Origin: Streptomyces sp. NBC_00683
Lineage (GTDB): Bacteria > Actinomycetota > Actinomycetes > Streptomycetales > Streptomycetaceae
DNA: 64,000 nt
Reading direction: 5' to 3'
Assembly: GCF_036226745.1 (NCBI RefSeq)
Contig: NZ_CP109013.1
Span: 2,604,001-2,668,000, forward strand
The position numbers and the translations under genes were made by a program. The notes under the pieces were generated by a model. That model was not told the DNA's origin and made no database searches. It saw nothing but the letters and a program-made list of their open reading frames with translations. Positions 19,587 to 28,726 of the stretch are shown here, one piece after another. Every line of letters begins with the position of its first letter. Position 1 is the first letter of the stretch.

Positions 19587-19681
19587 CAGTCCCCTCGCAA
19601 TAGCCTCACCCGAACGGGTGAGATCGACAGCGAACACGGTGACGTCGCAGTGACGCCCGGAGCACGAGGAAGGCACAGCGC

Positions 19682-20626
19682 ATGGGACGCCATCGACGCT
19701 CGGGCGCAGCCCCCGCCGCTGACCAGCACACAGCGGGCGGGACAAGCGGGCACCGCGGCACCCGCCGCAGGAAGCGGGCCGGGGCGCCTCTGCGCACCGG
19801 ACTTCTCGGCGTGTCCGCGGCCGTGGCCGTCGGCGCGGTCGCTGTCGCATCGGGCCTTCTGCCCGGCGGTGACAACACCTACAGCGTGAGCGGAGGCCCC
19901 GCCTCCGACCAGGTCCGCGCGGGCGGTGCCCCGGACCTGCTGACGCAGGGCGGTTCCTCCGCCAAGCCGACCGAGCGCACATCGGAGTCCGCGTCCGCCC
20001 AGGCCGGACGGGGCAGCGTGCGCCCCTCGGCGCCGTCGAAGTCCGCCTCGGCCACTCCGACGAAGAAGCCGTCCGCCACCGCCTCGAAGCCGGCGGCCAG
20101 GAAGGCGGACAAGCCGACGAGGACGCCGGAGCGCACGAAGGCGCCGGCCGCGGAGTCGAAGAAGCCTTCGAGCCCGGCCGCCAAGGCCCCGGCCGCTCCG
20201 AAGAAGCCGTCCGCCACTCCGAGCCGCAGGACCACGGCCCCGACGGCCGACACCTCCGCGCAGGCCGAGGTGCTCGCCCTGGTCAATCAGGAGCGCGCGA
20301 AGGTCGGCTGCCGCCCGGTCACCGCCAGCGCCTCGCTGAACGCGCTCGCCCAGAGCTTCAGCGAGGACATGGCCGCCCGCGGCTTCTTCGGCCACACCGA
20401 CCCCGACGGAGCGACCCCCTGGGACCGCGCCGACAAGGCGGGGGTGGAAGGCCTCGGCGGCGAGAACATCGCCCGCGGCCAGGCCGACGCGCAGGCCGTG
20501 ATGGACGCCTGGATGAACAGCGACGGCCACCGCGCAAACATTCTCAACTGCGACTACACGACGCTCGGCGTGGGTGTGGAGCTCGGTTCCGGCGGCCCGT
20601 GGTGGACGCAGGACTTCGGCTTCTGA
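19682..20626 (+). CDS. Exported CAP (SCP/PR1)-domain protein
   Basis: The 314-residue protein has a basic cytoplasmic N-terminus of about 35 residues (RRRKRAGAP) and then a hydrophobic segment (TGLLGVSAAVAVGAVAVASG) that is an uncleaved or signal anchor. A Ser/Lys/Pro-rich linker of about 120 residues that would cross the cell wall follows. The C-terminal CAP domain (about 195-314) has HTDPDG and GHRANILNCDYTTLGVG, which carry the cavity histidines and the family signature. Bacterial CAP proteins are secreted, with roles that remain poorly defined. A hairpin or operator follows directly. Confidence 0.88.
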   Translation: MGRHRRSGAAPAADQHTAGGTSGHRGTRRRKRAGAPLRTGLLGVSAAVAVGAVAVASGLLPGGDNTYSVSGGPASDQVRAGGAPDLLTQGGSSAKPTERTSESASAQAGRGSVRPSAPSKSASATPTKKPSATASKPAARKADKPTRTPERTKAPAAESKKPSSPAAKAPAAPKKPSATPSRRTTAPTADTSAQAEVLALVNQERAKVGCRPVTASASLNALAQSFSEDMAARGFFGHTDPDGATPWDRADKAGVEGLGGENIARGQADAQAVMDAWMNSDGHRANILNCDYTTLGVGVELGSGGPWWTQDFGF

Positions 20627-20672
20627 CCGGCTCCCGGCCGGCTTCCGGCCTCTCCGCGACGGCATGACGTCT

Positions 20673-20703
20673 GTGCAGCGCTCACCAGAAGTGAGCGCTG
20701 CAC
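20673..20703. promoter_or_regulatory. Perfect 13-bp inverted repeat upstream of the HxlR gene
   Basis: GTGCAGCGCTCAC (20673-20685) is exactly complementary to GTGAGCGCTGCAC (20691-20703), with a 5-bp spacer. It lies 18 bp before the ATG of the HxlR regulator and 46 bp after the CAP gene. It could be an autoregulatory operator overlapping the core promoter or the terminator of the CAP gene; the lack of a T-run and the position at the start favour the operator. Confidence 0.55.
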
Positions 20704-20720
20704 ACGCGTAAGCTGACTCC

Positions 20721-21140
20721 ATGGACGGGACGGACACGGGTGGGTCGGATGCGGACTCCGTGCGCGACGGCAGCGGAGTGCCGTTCGACGTGTTCTCCCG
20801 GAACTGCCCCTCCCGCGGGACGCTGGAGCACGTCACGGGCCGCTGGGGCAGTCTGACGCTCGGCGCGCTGTACCGGGGCAGCCTCCGCTTCAACGAGCTG
20901 CGCCGTCGGATCGACGGGGTCAGCGAGAAGATGCTGTCCCAGACCCTGCACGCCCTGGAGCGCGACGGTCTGGTGCACAGGGAGGCCCAGCCCACCAACC
21001 CGCCGAGGGTCGACTACGAGCTGACAGCTCTGGGCCGTGAGGTCACCGGACAGCTGCTGGGGCTCATCCACCTCGTGCAGGGCCGGATGCCGGAGGTGCT
21101 CGACGCACGCGGGCGCTACGACGGGGCCCGCGGAGCCTGA
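20721..21140 (+). CDS. HxlR-family winged-helix transcriptional regulator
   Basis: The 139-residue protein has the HxlR core. The conserved cysteine is in RNCPSRGTLEHVTGRWG (Cys29), the recognition region is RFNELRRRIDGVSEKMLSQTL, and the wing is GLVHREAQPTNPPRVDYELT. HxlR regulators bind as dimers to palindromes near their own or adjacent promoters and often sense aldehydes or oxidants through the N-terminal cysteine. No enzyme gene is adjacent, so the target is unknown apart from likely self-regulation through the inverted repeat upstream. Confidence 0.9.
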   Translation: MDGTDTGGSDADSVRDGSGVPFDVFSRNCPSRGTLEHVTGRWGSLTLGALYRGSLRFNELRRRIDGVSEKMLSQTLHALERDGLVHREAQPTNPPRVDYELTALGREVTGQLLGLIHLVQGRMPEVLDARGRYDGARGA

Positions 21141-21165
21141 GCCGCCCCAGCCGACGCGCCGGACA

Positions 21166-21181
21166 GCTGAGCCGCCTCAGC
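21166..21181. terminator. Short hairpin between HxlR gene and mutM
   Basis: GCTGAG and CTCAGC (21166-21171, 21176-21181) form a 6-bp stem with a CCGC loop overlapping the mutM stop. It is weak but is the only hairpin in this convergent 36-bp gap. Confidence 0.4.
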
Positions 21182-22034
21182 CCGTGCGCGGCGGACGCTG
21201 GCAGCGCGGGCAGAAATAGCTGGAGCGGTTCATCCAGGGGCGACGGCGCATCGGCGTGCCGCAGCGGTGGCACGGCTCGTCCTCGCGTCCGTACGCGTCG
21301 AGCGACCGGTCGAAGTAGCCGGATTCGCCGTTCACGTTGACATAGAGGCTGTCGAAGCTCGTGCCGCCCTGGTCGAGCGCCTCGTGCATCACCGCCCGTA
21401 CATGGCCCAGCAGCTCCGCCGACTTCGGCCGGGTCAGGGTCGCGGTGGGCCGCTCGTAGTGCAGCCGGCTGCGCCAGAGCGCCTCGTCCGCGTAGATGTT
21501 GCCGACCCCGCTGATCAGGGACTGGTCGAGCAGGGCGCGTTTGACCGTCGTACGGCGCAGACGCAGCGCCGTGTGGAACGCGGCGTCGTCGAACGCCGGG
21601 TCCAGGGGGTCGCGCGCGATGTGCGCGATGACGTCGGGCAGTCCGTCGGGGGTGTTCTCGTGGAGCGAGAGGCCGCCGAAGGTGCGCTGGTCGACGAAGC
21701 GCAGCTCGGTGCCGAGATCGTCGTCGAAGCGGATCCTGATCCGCAGATGCTTCTCGTCGGGGGCCTCCCCGGGCTGCACCAGCAGCTGACCGCTCATGCC
21801 GAGGTGGCCGAGCAGCGAGGAGGACACCTCCTCCAGGGGCACCCAGAGGTACTTGCCGCGGCGCATCGCCGTGCCGAAGCGCCGGCCCGTCAGCCGGGCG
21901 GCGAAGTCCGGCCCGCCCGCGAGGTGCCTGCGGACCGCACGCGGGTGCAGGACCTCGACCTCGTCGACGGTCCGCCCGGTGACCCAGCGCTCCAGACCGC
22001 GCCGTACGACTTCGACCTCGGGCAGTTCGGGCAC
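21177..22034 (-). CDS. mutM: Formamidopyrimidine-DNA glycosylase MutM/Fpg
   Basis: MutM removes 8-oxoguanine and formamidopyrimidines and nicks the abasic site. The 285-residue protein starts with the catalytic PELPEVE (Pro2 after Met removal, Glu3). It has the conserved lysine near residue 58 in [10 protein letters not shown], the H2TH region [14 protein letters not shown], and a C-terminal zinc finger CHRCGTP...CPRC (Cys spacing 2-16-2). The start is GTG. It follows rnc on the same strand after a terminator, a common Streptomyces arrangement. Confidence 0.96.
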   Translation of the reverse strand: MPELPEVEVVRRGLERWVTGRTVDEVEVLHPRAVRRHLAGGPDFAARLTGRRFGTAMRRGKYLWVPLEEVSSSLLGHLGMSGQLLVQPGEAPDEKHLRIRIRFDDDLGTELRFVDQRTFGGLSLHENTPDGLPDVIAHIARDPLDPAFDDAAFHTALRLRRTTVKRALLDQSLISGVGNIYADEALWRSRLHYERPTATLTRPKSAELLGHVRAVMHEALDQGGTSFDSLYVNVNGESGYFDRSLDAYGREDEPCHRCGTPMRRRPWMNRSSYFCPRCQRPPRTG

Positions 22035-22105
22035 GGCGCTCCTTCGAAGACGTGACAGCGAAAGACATGGCGGTGGACGGCGAAGACGCCGGAGGACAGC
22101 GAAAA

Positions 22106-22132
22106 CCCCCCGGTGCGCCAGGCACCGAGGGG
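22106..22132 (-). terminator. Rho-independent terminator after rnc
   Basis: In the leftward direction a stem of CGGTGC and CCCC blocks with one mismatch (22106-22116 with 22122-22132) is followed by GGTTTTCG, a U-tract. It lies 12 bp after the rnc stop. Confidence 0.75.
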
Positions 22133-22144
22133 CTCTCTGATGGT

Positions 22145-22969
22145 TCAGGCCGGAGTGGCGTCCGTGTTCGGCGACGGGTCGGCAGGGGTGTCGGCGACCC
22201 CTGCGTCGGCAGCGGCCTTCTCTGCCGCCTCCCGCGCTTCTGCGGCGGCGCTGATCTCACGCCAGGCGGATTCTGCCGCCTGCTGCTCCGCTTCCTTCTT
22301 GCTACGGCCGGTGCCGGTGCCGTACGAGACACCACCGACGCGAGCAGCAGCAGTGAAGGTCTTCTCGTGGTCGGGGCCGGTCTCCGTGACGAGGTACTCG
22401 GGAACTCCGAGGCTCTCGCTCGCGGTGAGCTCCTGGAGACTGGTCTTCCAGTCCAGGCCGGCTCCGAGGTTGGAGGACCTGTCGATCAGCGGGTCGAAGA
22501 GCCGGTGAACCAGCTCCGAGGCCACGCCGAGGCCCTGGTCGAGATAGACGGCGCCGATCACCGCTTCAAGGGTGTCGGCGAGGATGGAAGCCTTGTCCCG
22601 GCCACCCGTGCCCTCTTCACCGCGGCCGAGCCGGATGAAGGAGCCGAGTTCGAGGCCGCGACCCACTTCCGCAAGTGCACGCGAGTTGACCACCGCGGCC
22701 CGCAACTTGGCCAGCTGGCCTTCGGGCAGGTCGGGGTGGGTGCGGTACAGCGTGTCCGTGACCACCAGGCCGAGCACCGAATCCCCGAGGAATTCGAGCC
22801 GCTCGTTGGTGGGCAGACCGCCGTTCTCGTATGCGTACGAACGGTGGGTCAGCGCACGCACCAGAAGGGCGGACTCGAGGTGGTACCCGAGCCGCCCTTC
22901 CAGAAGCGTGTGGGACGAGGCTGTGTTGACGTTGTCTGCCTGCTTCTTGGCGCTGGACAACTCAGACAT
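22145..22969 (-). CDS. rnc: Ribonuclease III
   Basis: This 274-residue dsRNA endonuclease processes rRNA and mRNA; in S. coelicolor the orthologue (absB) is needed for antibiotic production (established). The catalytic signature [14 protein letters not shown] lies near residues 60-73, a second acidic block [11 protein letters not shown] near 140, and a C-terminal dsRBD (about 180-250) ends [18 protein letters not shown]. The ATG at 22969 has a GAGAGG ribosome site. The frame runs 24 codons further upstream but would overlap rpmF. Operon order is DUF177-rpmF-rnc. Confidence 0.96.
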   Translation of the reverse strand: MSELSSAKKQADNVNTASSHTLLEGRLGYHLESALLVRALTHRSYAYENGGLPTNERLEFLGDSVLGLVVTDTLYRTHPDLPEGQLAKLRAAVVNSRALAEVGRGLELGSFIRLGRGEEGTGGRDKASILADTLEAVIGAVYLDQGLGVASELVHRLFDPLIDRSSNLGAGLDWKTSLQELTASESLGVPEYLVTETGPDHEKTFTAAARVGGVSYGTGTGRSKKEAEQQAAESAWREISAAAEAREAAEKAAADAGVADTPADPSPNTDATPA

Positions 22970-22988
22970 CGGGCCTCTCACCAGCCGC

Positions 22989-23162
22989 TCAGACCTCGAG
23001 GACCTGGCGCTTGTTGTAGGTGCCGCAGCTCGGGCACGCAATGTGCTGGAGCTTCGGCTCCTGGCAACGCTCGCACGAAACCAGGGTGGGGACCGCAGCC
23101 TTCCACTGCGACCGGCGGTGGCGCGTGTTGCTGCGCGACATCTTCCGCTTCGGAACAGCCAC
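22989..23162 (-). CDS. rpmF: 50S ribosomal protein bL32
   Basis: The protein has 57 residues with start GTG ([17 protein letters not shown]). Four cysteines in CERCQ and CPSCG form the zinc-binding knot of the cysteine-containing (C+) L32 type. The start lies two bases after the DUF177 stop, consistent with translational coupling, and rnc follows after 19 bp. DUF177-rpmF linkage is conserved across bacteria. Confidence 0.97.
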   Translation of the reverse strand: MAVPKRKMSRSNTRHRRSQWKAAVPTLVSCERCQEPKLQHIACPSCGTYNKRQVLEV

Positions 23163-23164
23163 GG

Positions 23165-23830
23165 CTACTTCTCCTGCTTCTCGTCGACGCCAGGTTCGGC
23201 GCCGCCCATGTTGTCCTTCTCGCCGTCCTGAACGGTCTCGGCGAGTCCTTGCAGTGCCGCCCAACGTGCGTCGACGGCATCGTGGTGGTGGCCGGGATTC
23301 TCGTCCAGCCTGATTCCGCATTCGGAACACAGACCGGCACAGGTCTCCTTGCACACCGGCTGCATCGGCAGTGCGAGCACCACCGCATCACGCAGCACAG
23401 ACTCGAGGTCGAACAAGCCGTCCTCGAGGAAGAACCTGTCCTCGTCGTCCTCGGCGTCGTCGACCGGGTCCGCGGTCCTGCTGCGGTTCCGGTCATCGGC
23501 GTCAGGGTACGAGAACATCTCCTGGAAGTCCGCTGCGACCTCAAGGCGCACCGGCTCCAGACACCTTACGCACTCCCCCTCGGCCGTTGCACGGGCGGTG
23601 CCTGTGACGAGCACCCCTTCCATGACCGATTCGAGGCGGAGGTCCAGCACCACGGGTGCCTTCTCCGGCACACCGATGACCCCGTCGATACCGAGATCCT
23701 TCGGCGCTTCCACCGAGCGGGTCAGCCGCTTCAGGGCACCGGGACGCCGACCCAGCTCGCGCGTATCGAACACGAGGGGGTTGCGGTGGTCGAGGTGACC
23801 GTTCAGGGCTTTTCCTGCTTTCGAAATCAT
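23165..23830 (-). CDS. DUF177 (YceD) family protein
   Basis: The 221-residue acidic protein has the YceD signature [14 protein letters not shown] near residue 87 and a second cysteine cluster [13 protein letters not shown] near 158-170, which may bind metal. YceD proteins are genetically linked to rpmF and in other organisms affect 23S rRNA accumulation (established for plant and E. coli members). ATG 23830 is chosen; a TTG two codons upstream is an alternative. It is the first gene of the block leading to rpmF and rnc. Confidence 0.9.
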   Translation of the reverse strand: MISKAGKALNGHLDHRNPLVFDTRELGRRPGALKRLTRSVEAPKDLGIDGVIGVPEKAPVVLDLRLESVMEGVLVTGTARATAEGECVRCLEPVRLEVAADFQEMFSYPDADDRNRSRTADPVDDAEDDEDRFFLEDGLFDLESVLRDAVVLALPMQPVCKETCAGLCSECGIRLDENPGHHHDAVDARWAALQGLAETVQDGEKDNMGGAEPGVDEKQEK

Positions 23831-23979
23831 GTGCAATGTGCAGCTTCCGGAGGGGGCCGCCCAGGTCCGGAGAGGAAGAGGGCAGCCGGGATCGCGGAAT
23901 ACGCGCGACCGAAGAGCCAGGATACTGGACGTACCGCCCAGCTCCCAATCCGGTCCGGACTGCCGCCGGCGCGCTCCGG

Positions 23980-25131
23980 TCAGCGCCCCTGTTCGTACCG
24001 GCGCAGCTGCTCCAGGTCGATCATGCTGGTGTCGAAGAGACTGGTCTCGTCGAGCGCGCTCTCGCCCTGCGGCAGGGGGGCCTGGGCCTGCTGCGGCCAG
24101 CCGTACTCCTGCTGGGGCTGCGCCTGGAGCCCGCCCTGGTCGTAGCCCTGCTGCTGGTAGGCGGCGTACGGGTCCGGCTGCTGCTGGTAGCCGTAGCCGT
24201 CCTGCTGGACCGGCTGGTCCTGGTAGGCGTACGTCTGCGCGTACTGCTGCTCGGGCTGGGCCTGCGCGGGGAACCCGGTCTGCGAGGGGTCCTGGTAGTC
24301 CGGCACCGCGCCGTCCCGGTAGTCCGCCACCGGCGCGTAGCCCGGCTGCGAGGGCTCCGCGTACAGGGGCTGCTGGGCCTGCTGCGGCTCCGGCGTGGAG
24401 AGCTCGGCCAGGCCTGCCCAGTGGTCCTCGTCGCTGGTGCGCTGGTGGCCGCCCGCGGCGTCCTGGGCGGCCATGTGCGCGCCGAGGTCGTCGGTGGCGA
24501 CGCGTCCGTGCAGCTTCTGCCGGCCGCGGCCGACGGCCTCCAGGGTCTTGGCGAGCACGGCCTCGAAGGCACCGAGCTTGGTGTCGACGTAGTCGTCCGC
24601 GCGCCGCCTGAGCGTCTCGGGGTCCGCGCTGCGCTCGGGCGCCTCGGCGAAGTCCGGGTCCTCGTAGCCCTGCTCGTCGAGCCCTTCGCTGCGGCCCAGG
24701 AGCTTCTCCCGGCCGCGGTCGACGGAACCGATGGTCTTGGTGAGGACGACCTCGAAGTTGGCGAGCTTGCTGTCGACGTACTCGTCGGCCTCGCCGCGGA
24801 CCTCGTCGGCCTCCCTGCGGGCCTCGGAGAGGATCCGGTCGGCCTCCGCCTGGGACCGCCGGGCGATCTCGGTGTCGGAGACCAGCGAGCCGCGCTGGGC
24901 GTGGGCGGACTCGATGATCCGCTCGGCCTCCTGCCTGGCCTGCTCCACGAGCTGCTCACGGCCGCCGATGAGCTCCTCGGCGTGGGCCAGCGAGCCGGGC
25001 AGCGCCTCGCGCACCTCTTCGAGCATCGCGAGCAGCTCGGCGCGGTTGATCACACAGGACGCCGACATGGGCATGGCGCGGGCGTTCCCGACCGTTTCGA
25101 CGATCTCGTCGAGCTTCTTCTGCACGTCCAC
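23980..25131 (-). CDS. DivIVA-like coiled-coil protein with Gln/Tyr-rich tail
   Basis: The 383-residue protein starts (GTG) VDVQKKLDEIVETVGNARAM. It contains long charged coiled coils (about 25-215; EQARQEAERIIESAHAQR, ADEVRGEADEYVDSKL), where the segment DDYVDTKLGAFEAVLAKT repeats DEYVDSKLANFEVVLTKT. A low-complexity tail rich in Gln, Tyr and Pro (about 250-365) follows, and the end is SMIDLEQLRRYEQGR. Homologues are annotated as cell-division initiation or F0F1-subunit-B-like proteins. A polar-growth or scaffold role is inferred. It follows coaD by 97 bp. Confidence 0.8.
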   Translation of the reverse strand: MDVQKKLDEIVETVGNARAMPMSASCVINRAELLAMLEEVREALPGSLAHAEELIGGREQLVEQARQEAERIIESAHAQRGSLVSDTEIARRSQAEADRILSEARREADEVRGEADEYVDSKLANFEVVLTKTIGSVDRGREKLLGRSEGLDEQGYEDPDFAEAPERSADPETLRRRADDYVDTKLGAFEAVLAKTLEAVGRGRQKLHGRVATDDLGAHMAAQDAAGGHQRTSDEDHWAGLAELSTPEPQQAQQPLYAEPSQPGYAPVADYRDGAVPDYQDPSQTGFPAQAQPEQQYAQTYAYQDQPVQQDGYGYQQQPDPYAAYQQQGYDQGGLQAQPQQEYGWPQQAQAPLPQGESALDETSLFDTSMIDLEQLRRYEQGR

Positions 25132-25228
25132 CGTGTGCTCGCCACTCTCTGCTGCTGTTGGAGACGGACGGGACGACTGTAAGGCCAGTCGCCTGCCGTC
25201 CGACACCTGGTGACGGACGGTCAGCACA

Positions 25229-25738
25229 TCACTTCTGACCGAGACGCTCCACGAGGGCCTCGTGGACGGACGGCGGCAGCAGGTGCGAGACGTCGCCGCC
25301 CCAGGTCGCCACCTCCTTGACCAGGGAGGACGACAGGAAACTGTAGGTGGGATTGGTCGGCACGAAGAGTGTCTCGACCCCCGAGAGCCCGTTGTTCATC
25401 TGGGCCATCTGCAGCTCGTAGTCGAAGTCGCTGACGGCCCGCAGGCCCTTCACGATCGCCGGGATGTCGCGCTGCTTGCAGAAGTCGACCAGCAGGCCGT
25501 GGAAGGACTCGACCTCGACGTTGCCGAAGTCCGCGGTGACCTCGCGGATCATCTCGATCCGCTCCTCGACGGTGAACAGGCCGTTCTTGGACTGGTTGAT
25601 CATCACCGCGACGTGCACGACGTCGTACAGCTTCGAGGCTCGGCCAATGATGTCGAGATGTCCGTTGGTGATGGGGTCGAACGACCCCGGACAGACGGCG
25701 CGGCGCAACGTGGTTCCCTCGCTCTCCGATGCGGTCAT
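25229..25738 (-). CDS. coaD: Phosphopantetheine adenylyltransferase CoaD
   Basis: This enzyme performs the penultimate step of coenzyme A synthesis: 4'-phosphopantetheine + ATP to dephospho-CoA + PPi. The 169-residue protein has [16 protein letters not shown] with the nucleotidyltransferase TxGH motif (TNGH), and [20 protein letters not shown] as the C-terminal signature. The start ATG overlaps the rsmD stop by four bases (ATGA). The rsmD-coaD pairing is widespread in actinobacteria. Confidence 0.97.
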   Translation of the reverse strand: MTASESEGTTLRRAVCPGSFDPITNGHLDIIGRASKLYDVVHVAVMINQSKNGLFTVEERIEMIREVTADFGNVEVESFHGLLVDFCKQRDIPAIVKGLRAVSDFDYELQMAQMNNGLSGVETLFVPTNPTYSFLSSSLVKEVATWGGDVSHLLPPSVHEALVERLGQK

Positions 25739-26319
25739 CGTGCGTCTTCGCACGTAGAGGCGGCGCGACCGTACCAAAGCGTTCCCTCGCCGTAGCGACG
25801 GGCCCGCAGTGGCTCGAATCCTGCCGGCCAGCTGAATTCTCCGCCTCTGGTGCTCCGTTCCACCGTGACGAGAGCATCGTCGCTGAGCCACCCCTGAGCA
25901 CGGAGTGTGAGCAGTATCTCGCCAAGATCGCCATCCGTGACGGCGTACGGCGGGTCGAGGAACACCACGTCGTAGGGGTCCGCGGGAGCCGGTCCTGTCA
26001 CGATCTGCTCGGCTTTGCCCGGCCGGACTTCGGCGCCGGGAAGACCGAGGGTGCGCACGTTGTCACGGACGGTGCGTACGGCCTTGGCGTCGGCCTCCAC
26101 GAGCAGCGCGTGGACCGCACCGCGGGAGAGCGCCTCGAGTCCGACGGCGCCGGAGCCCGCGTAGAGATCGGCGATACGGATGCCGTCGAGGGTGCCCAGG
26201 AGCGCTTCCCAGGTGGAGAACAGGCCCTCGCGCGCCCGGTCGGACGTGGGGCGGGTGCCGGTGCCGGGCGGTACGGCCAGGCGGCGTCCGCCGGCCGAGC
26301 CGGCGATCACGCGGGTCAT
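25735..26319 (-). CDS. rsmD: 16S rRNA (guanine966-N2)-methyltransferase RsmD
   Basis: The 194-residue RNA methyltransferase has the SAM motif [18 protein letters not shown] near residues 51-68 and the catalytic DPPY in [10 protein letters not shown] near 121, which marks an exocyclic-amine methyltransferase. The N-terminal motif [14 protein letters not shown] is characteristic. The ATG at 26319 begins the conserved [11 protein letters not shown]; an open frame continuing upstream belongs to the recG region. It lies 91 bp after recG. Confidence 0.95.
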   Translation of the reverse strand: MTRVIAGSAGGRRLAVPPGTGTRPTSDRAREGLFSTWEALLGTLDGIRIADLYAGSGAVGLEALSRGAVHALLVEADAKAVRTVRDNVRTLGLPGAEVRPGKAEQIVTGPAPADPYDVVFLDPPYAVTDGDLGEILLTLRAQGWLSDDALVTVERSTRGGEFSWPAGFEPLRARRYGEGTLWYGRAASTCEDAR

Positions 26320-26410
26320 GGGTGTCTGGTCCTCGGGTCGCGGGCAGCACGCAGGACGGGACGCGTGCCGTGCTCCCCACGATATGGCGTCGGTGCGGAT
26401 CCGGCCCTGG

Positions 26411-28678
26411 TCACCCCTTGTCGAGGTACTCCTCCCTGTCCTTGTCCAGGAGCGCGTCCAGCGCGATGCGCAGCTCGGGGAGCCGCTCCAGCGCGGGGTC
26501 GTCCGCGACGACGCGGACGGCCTCCTCGCGGGCCGCCGCGATGACCTCCTCGTCGTCGATGACGCTGAGCACCCGCAGGGAGGAGCGGACGCCGGACTGG
26601 GCCTGGCCGAGGACATCGCCCTCGCGGCGCTGTTCGAGGTCGATCCGGGAGAGCTCGAAGCCGTCGAGGGTGGCGGCGACGGCGGAGAGCCTGGCCCGGG
26701 CGGGGCTCGCCTCATGGGCCTCGCTGACCAGCAGGCAGAGGCCGGGGGCGGAGCCACGCCCGACGCGGCCTCTCAGCTGGTGCAGCTGGGAGACCCCGAA
26801 GCGGTCGGCGTCCATGATCACCATCGCGGTGGCGTTCGGGACGTTCACCCCGACCTCGATGACGGTGGTGGCGACCAGCACGTCGACCTGGCCGGCGGCG
26901 AACCGGCGCATCACGTCGTCCTTGTCGTCGGGGTGCATCCTGCCGTGCAGCACCTCGGTCCGCAGGCCGGTGAGCGCGCCCTTGCGGAGCTGTTCGGCGA
27001 TCTCCAGCACGGCGAGCGGCGGACGCTTCTCGGCGTCGTCCTCGGGGGCGGCGGCCTTCTTCCCCTTCTTCTTCTCCGCGGCCTCGTCGGCGTCGTCCCC
27101 GATGCGGGGGCACACCACGTACGCCTGGTGGCCGTTCTCCACTTCCTCGCGGACGCGTTCCCAGGCGCGGCTGAGGAAGTGCGGCTTGTCCTTGGCGGGG
27201 ACGACATGGCTGGCGATGGGTGAGCGGCCGGCCGGGAGCTGGTCCAGGACGGAGGTCTCCAGGTCCCCGAAGACGGTCATCGCGACGGTTCGGGGAATGG
27301 GTGTGGCGGTCATGACCAGCAGATGCGGTGGCTGCTTGCCCTTGGAGCGCAGCGCGTCGCGCTGTTCCACGCCGAAGCGGTGCTGCTCGTCGACGACGAC
27401 CAGGCCGAGGTCGTGGAACTGCACCTTGTCCTCGATCAGCGCATGGGTGCCGATCACGATGCCGGCCTCGCCGGTGACCAGGTCGAGCAGCGCCTGACGG
27501 CGGGCCGGGACGCCCATGGAGCCGGTGAGCAGGACCACTTTGGTGCCCCGGTCGGAGCCGCCGAGCATTCCCGCCCGTCGCCCGCCACCACCCTTCTGAG
27601 GAGGCGCTTCGCGCCACAGCCCCCAATTCTCCGCGAGCTCGCCCATCATCTCGGTGATGGACCGGTGGTGCTGCTGGGCGAGCACCTCGGTGGGGGCCAG
27701 CATCGCGGCCTGGCCGCCCGCGTCGACGACGGTGAGCATGGCGCGCAGGGCGACCATCGTCTTCCCCGAGCCGACCTCGCCCTGCAGCAGCCGGTGCATC
27801 GGGTGTTCCGTCGCCAGGTCGCCGAAGATCTCTCCGGTGACCTTCTGCTGGCCTTCGGTGAGGGTGAAGGGCAGCTTGGCGTCGAAGGCGTCGAGCAGTC
27901 CGTCGGGGACGGACTTGCGGGCCACTGCCGGGAGTTGGGTGTCGGCGTAGCGGCGGCGGGCGAGCGCGACCTGGAGGACGAAGGCCTCGTCCCACTTCAG
28001 CCGCTCCCGTGCGGCAGCGATGTCCGCCTTGGTGTGCGGGCGGTGGATCTTGAGCAGTGCCTCGGGCAGCTGGACGAACCCGCGCCCCTCCCGGAGCGTT
28101 GCGGGCAGCGGGTCGACGGCCTCCTGGGCGCTCGGCAGGACGGTGTCGACGGCCTTGGCGATCCGCCAGGAGTCGAGCTGCTTGCAGGCGGGGTAGATGG
28201 GCAGCAGCTGCCCGGCGAAGGCGTCCACGGCGTCCGTCGCCTCGTCCTCGTCCTGGGCGTCGAGGAGTTGGTAGGTGGGGTGGGCGAGCTGCATCTTCCG
28301 GTTGAAGACGGAGACCTTGCCGGCGAACATCGCGCGACGGCCGGGGAGCAGCTCCTTGTGCGGTTTGTGGACGCCGTGTCCGAAGAAGACCAGCTGGAGT
28401 CTGCCGCTGCCGTCGGTGAGGGTGACTTCGAGGCGCTTGCCGCGGCCGTTGTTGAACATCATGACCCGCGCGTCGGCGACCTGTGCGACGACCGTCACGT
28501 GCTCGTCCAGCGGGAGCTCGGTGAGCGCCGTGAGGCGGCCCCGCTCCTCGTAGCGCCGGGGGTAGTGGTGGAGCAGGTCCCCGACCGTGTGCAGGTCGAG
28601 GTGTTCGGCCATCACCTTCGCGGTGGCTCCGCCGAGCAGCTTCTTGAGGGGTTCATCGAACGCGGACACGCGATCCAT
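26411..28678 (-). CDS. recG: ATP-dependent DNA helicase RecG
   Basis: RecG regresses stalled forks and branch-migrates recombination intermediates. The protein has 755 residues: an N-terminal wedge with an OB fold (LTDGSGRLQLVFFG), Walker A GEVGSGKT near 300, Walker B VVVDEQHRFG (DEQH box) near 420, and helicase C motifs TTVIEVGVNVPNAT and QLRGRVGRG. A Lys-rich loop EKKKGKK occurs between the RecA-like domains. ATG 28678 (MDRVSAFDEPL) is chosen over 28699, since the family starts just before LDEPLKKLLG. Confidence 0.96.
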   Translation of the reverse strand: MDRVSAFDEPLKKLLGGATAKVMAEHLDLHTVGDLLHHYPRRYEERGRLTALTELPLDEHVTVVAQVADARVMMFNNGRGKRLEVTLTDGSGRLQLVFFGHGVHKPHKELLPGRRAMFAGKVSVFNRKMQLAHPTYQLLDAQDEDEATDAVDAFAGQLLPIYPACKQLDSWRIAKAVDTVLPSAQEAVDPLPATLREGRGFVQLPEALLKIHRPHTKADIAAARERLKWDEAFVLQVALARRRYADTQLPAVARKSVPDGLLDAFDAKLPFTLTEGQQKVTGEIFGDLATEHPMHRLLQGEVGSGKTMVALRAMLTVVDAGGQAAMLAPTEVLAQQHHRSITEMMGELAENWGLWREAPPQKGGGGRRAGMLGGSDRGTKVVLLTGSMGVPARRQALLDLVTGEAGIVIGTHALIEDKVQFHDLGLVVVDEQHRFGVEQRDALRSKGKQPPHLLVMTATPIPRTVAMTVFGDLETSVLDQLPAGRSPIASHVVPAKDKPHFLSRAWERVREEVENGHQAYVVCPRIGDDADEAAEKKKGKKAAAPEDDAEKRPPLAVLEIAEQLRKGALTGLRTEVLHGRMHPDDKDDVMRRFAAGQVDVLVATTVIEVGVNVPNATAMVIMDADRFGVSQLHQLRGRVGRGSAPGLCLLVSEAHEASPARARLSAVAATLDGFELSRIDLEQRREGDVLGQAQSGVRSSLRVLSVIDDEEVIAAAREEAVRVVADDPALERLPELRIALDALLDKDREEYLDKG

Positions 28679-28726
28679 TGCACACCACGGCACCGACAAA
28701 TGTCGCCGGGCGCCGCACCGGACCCG

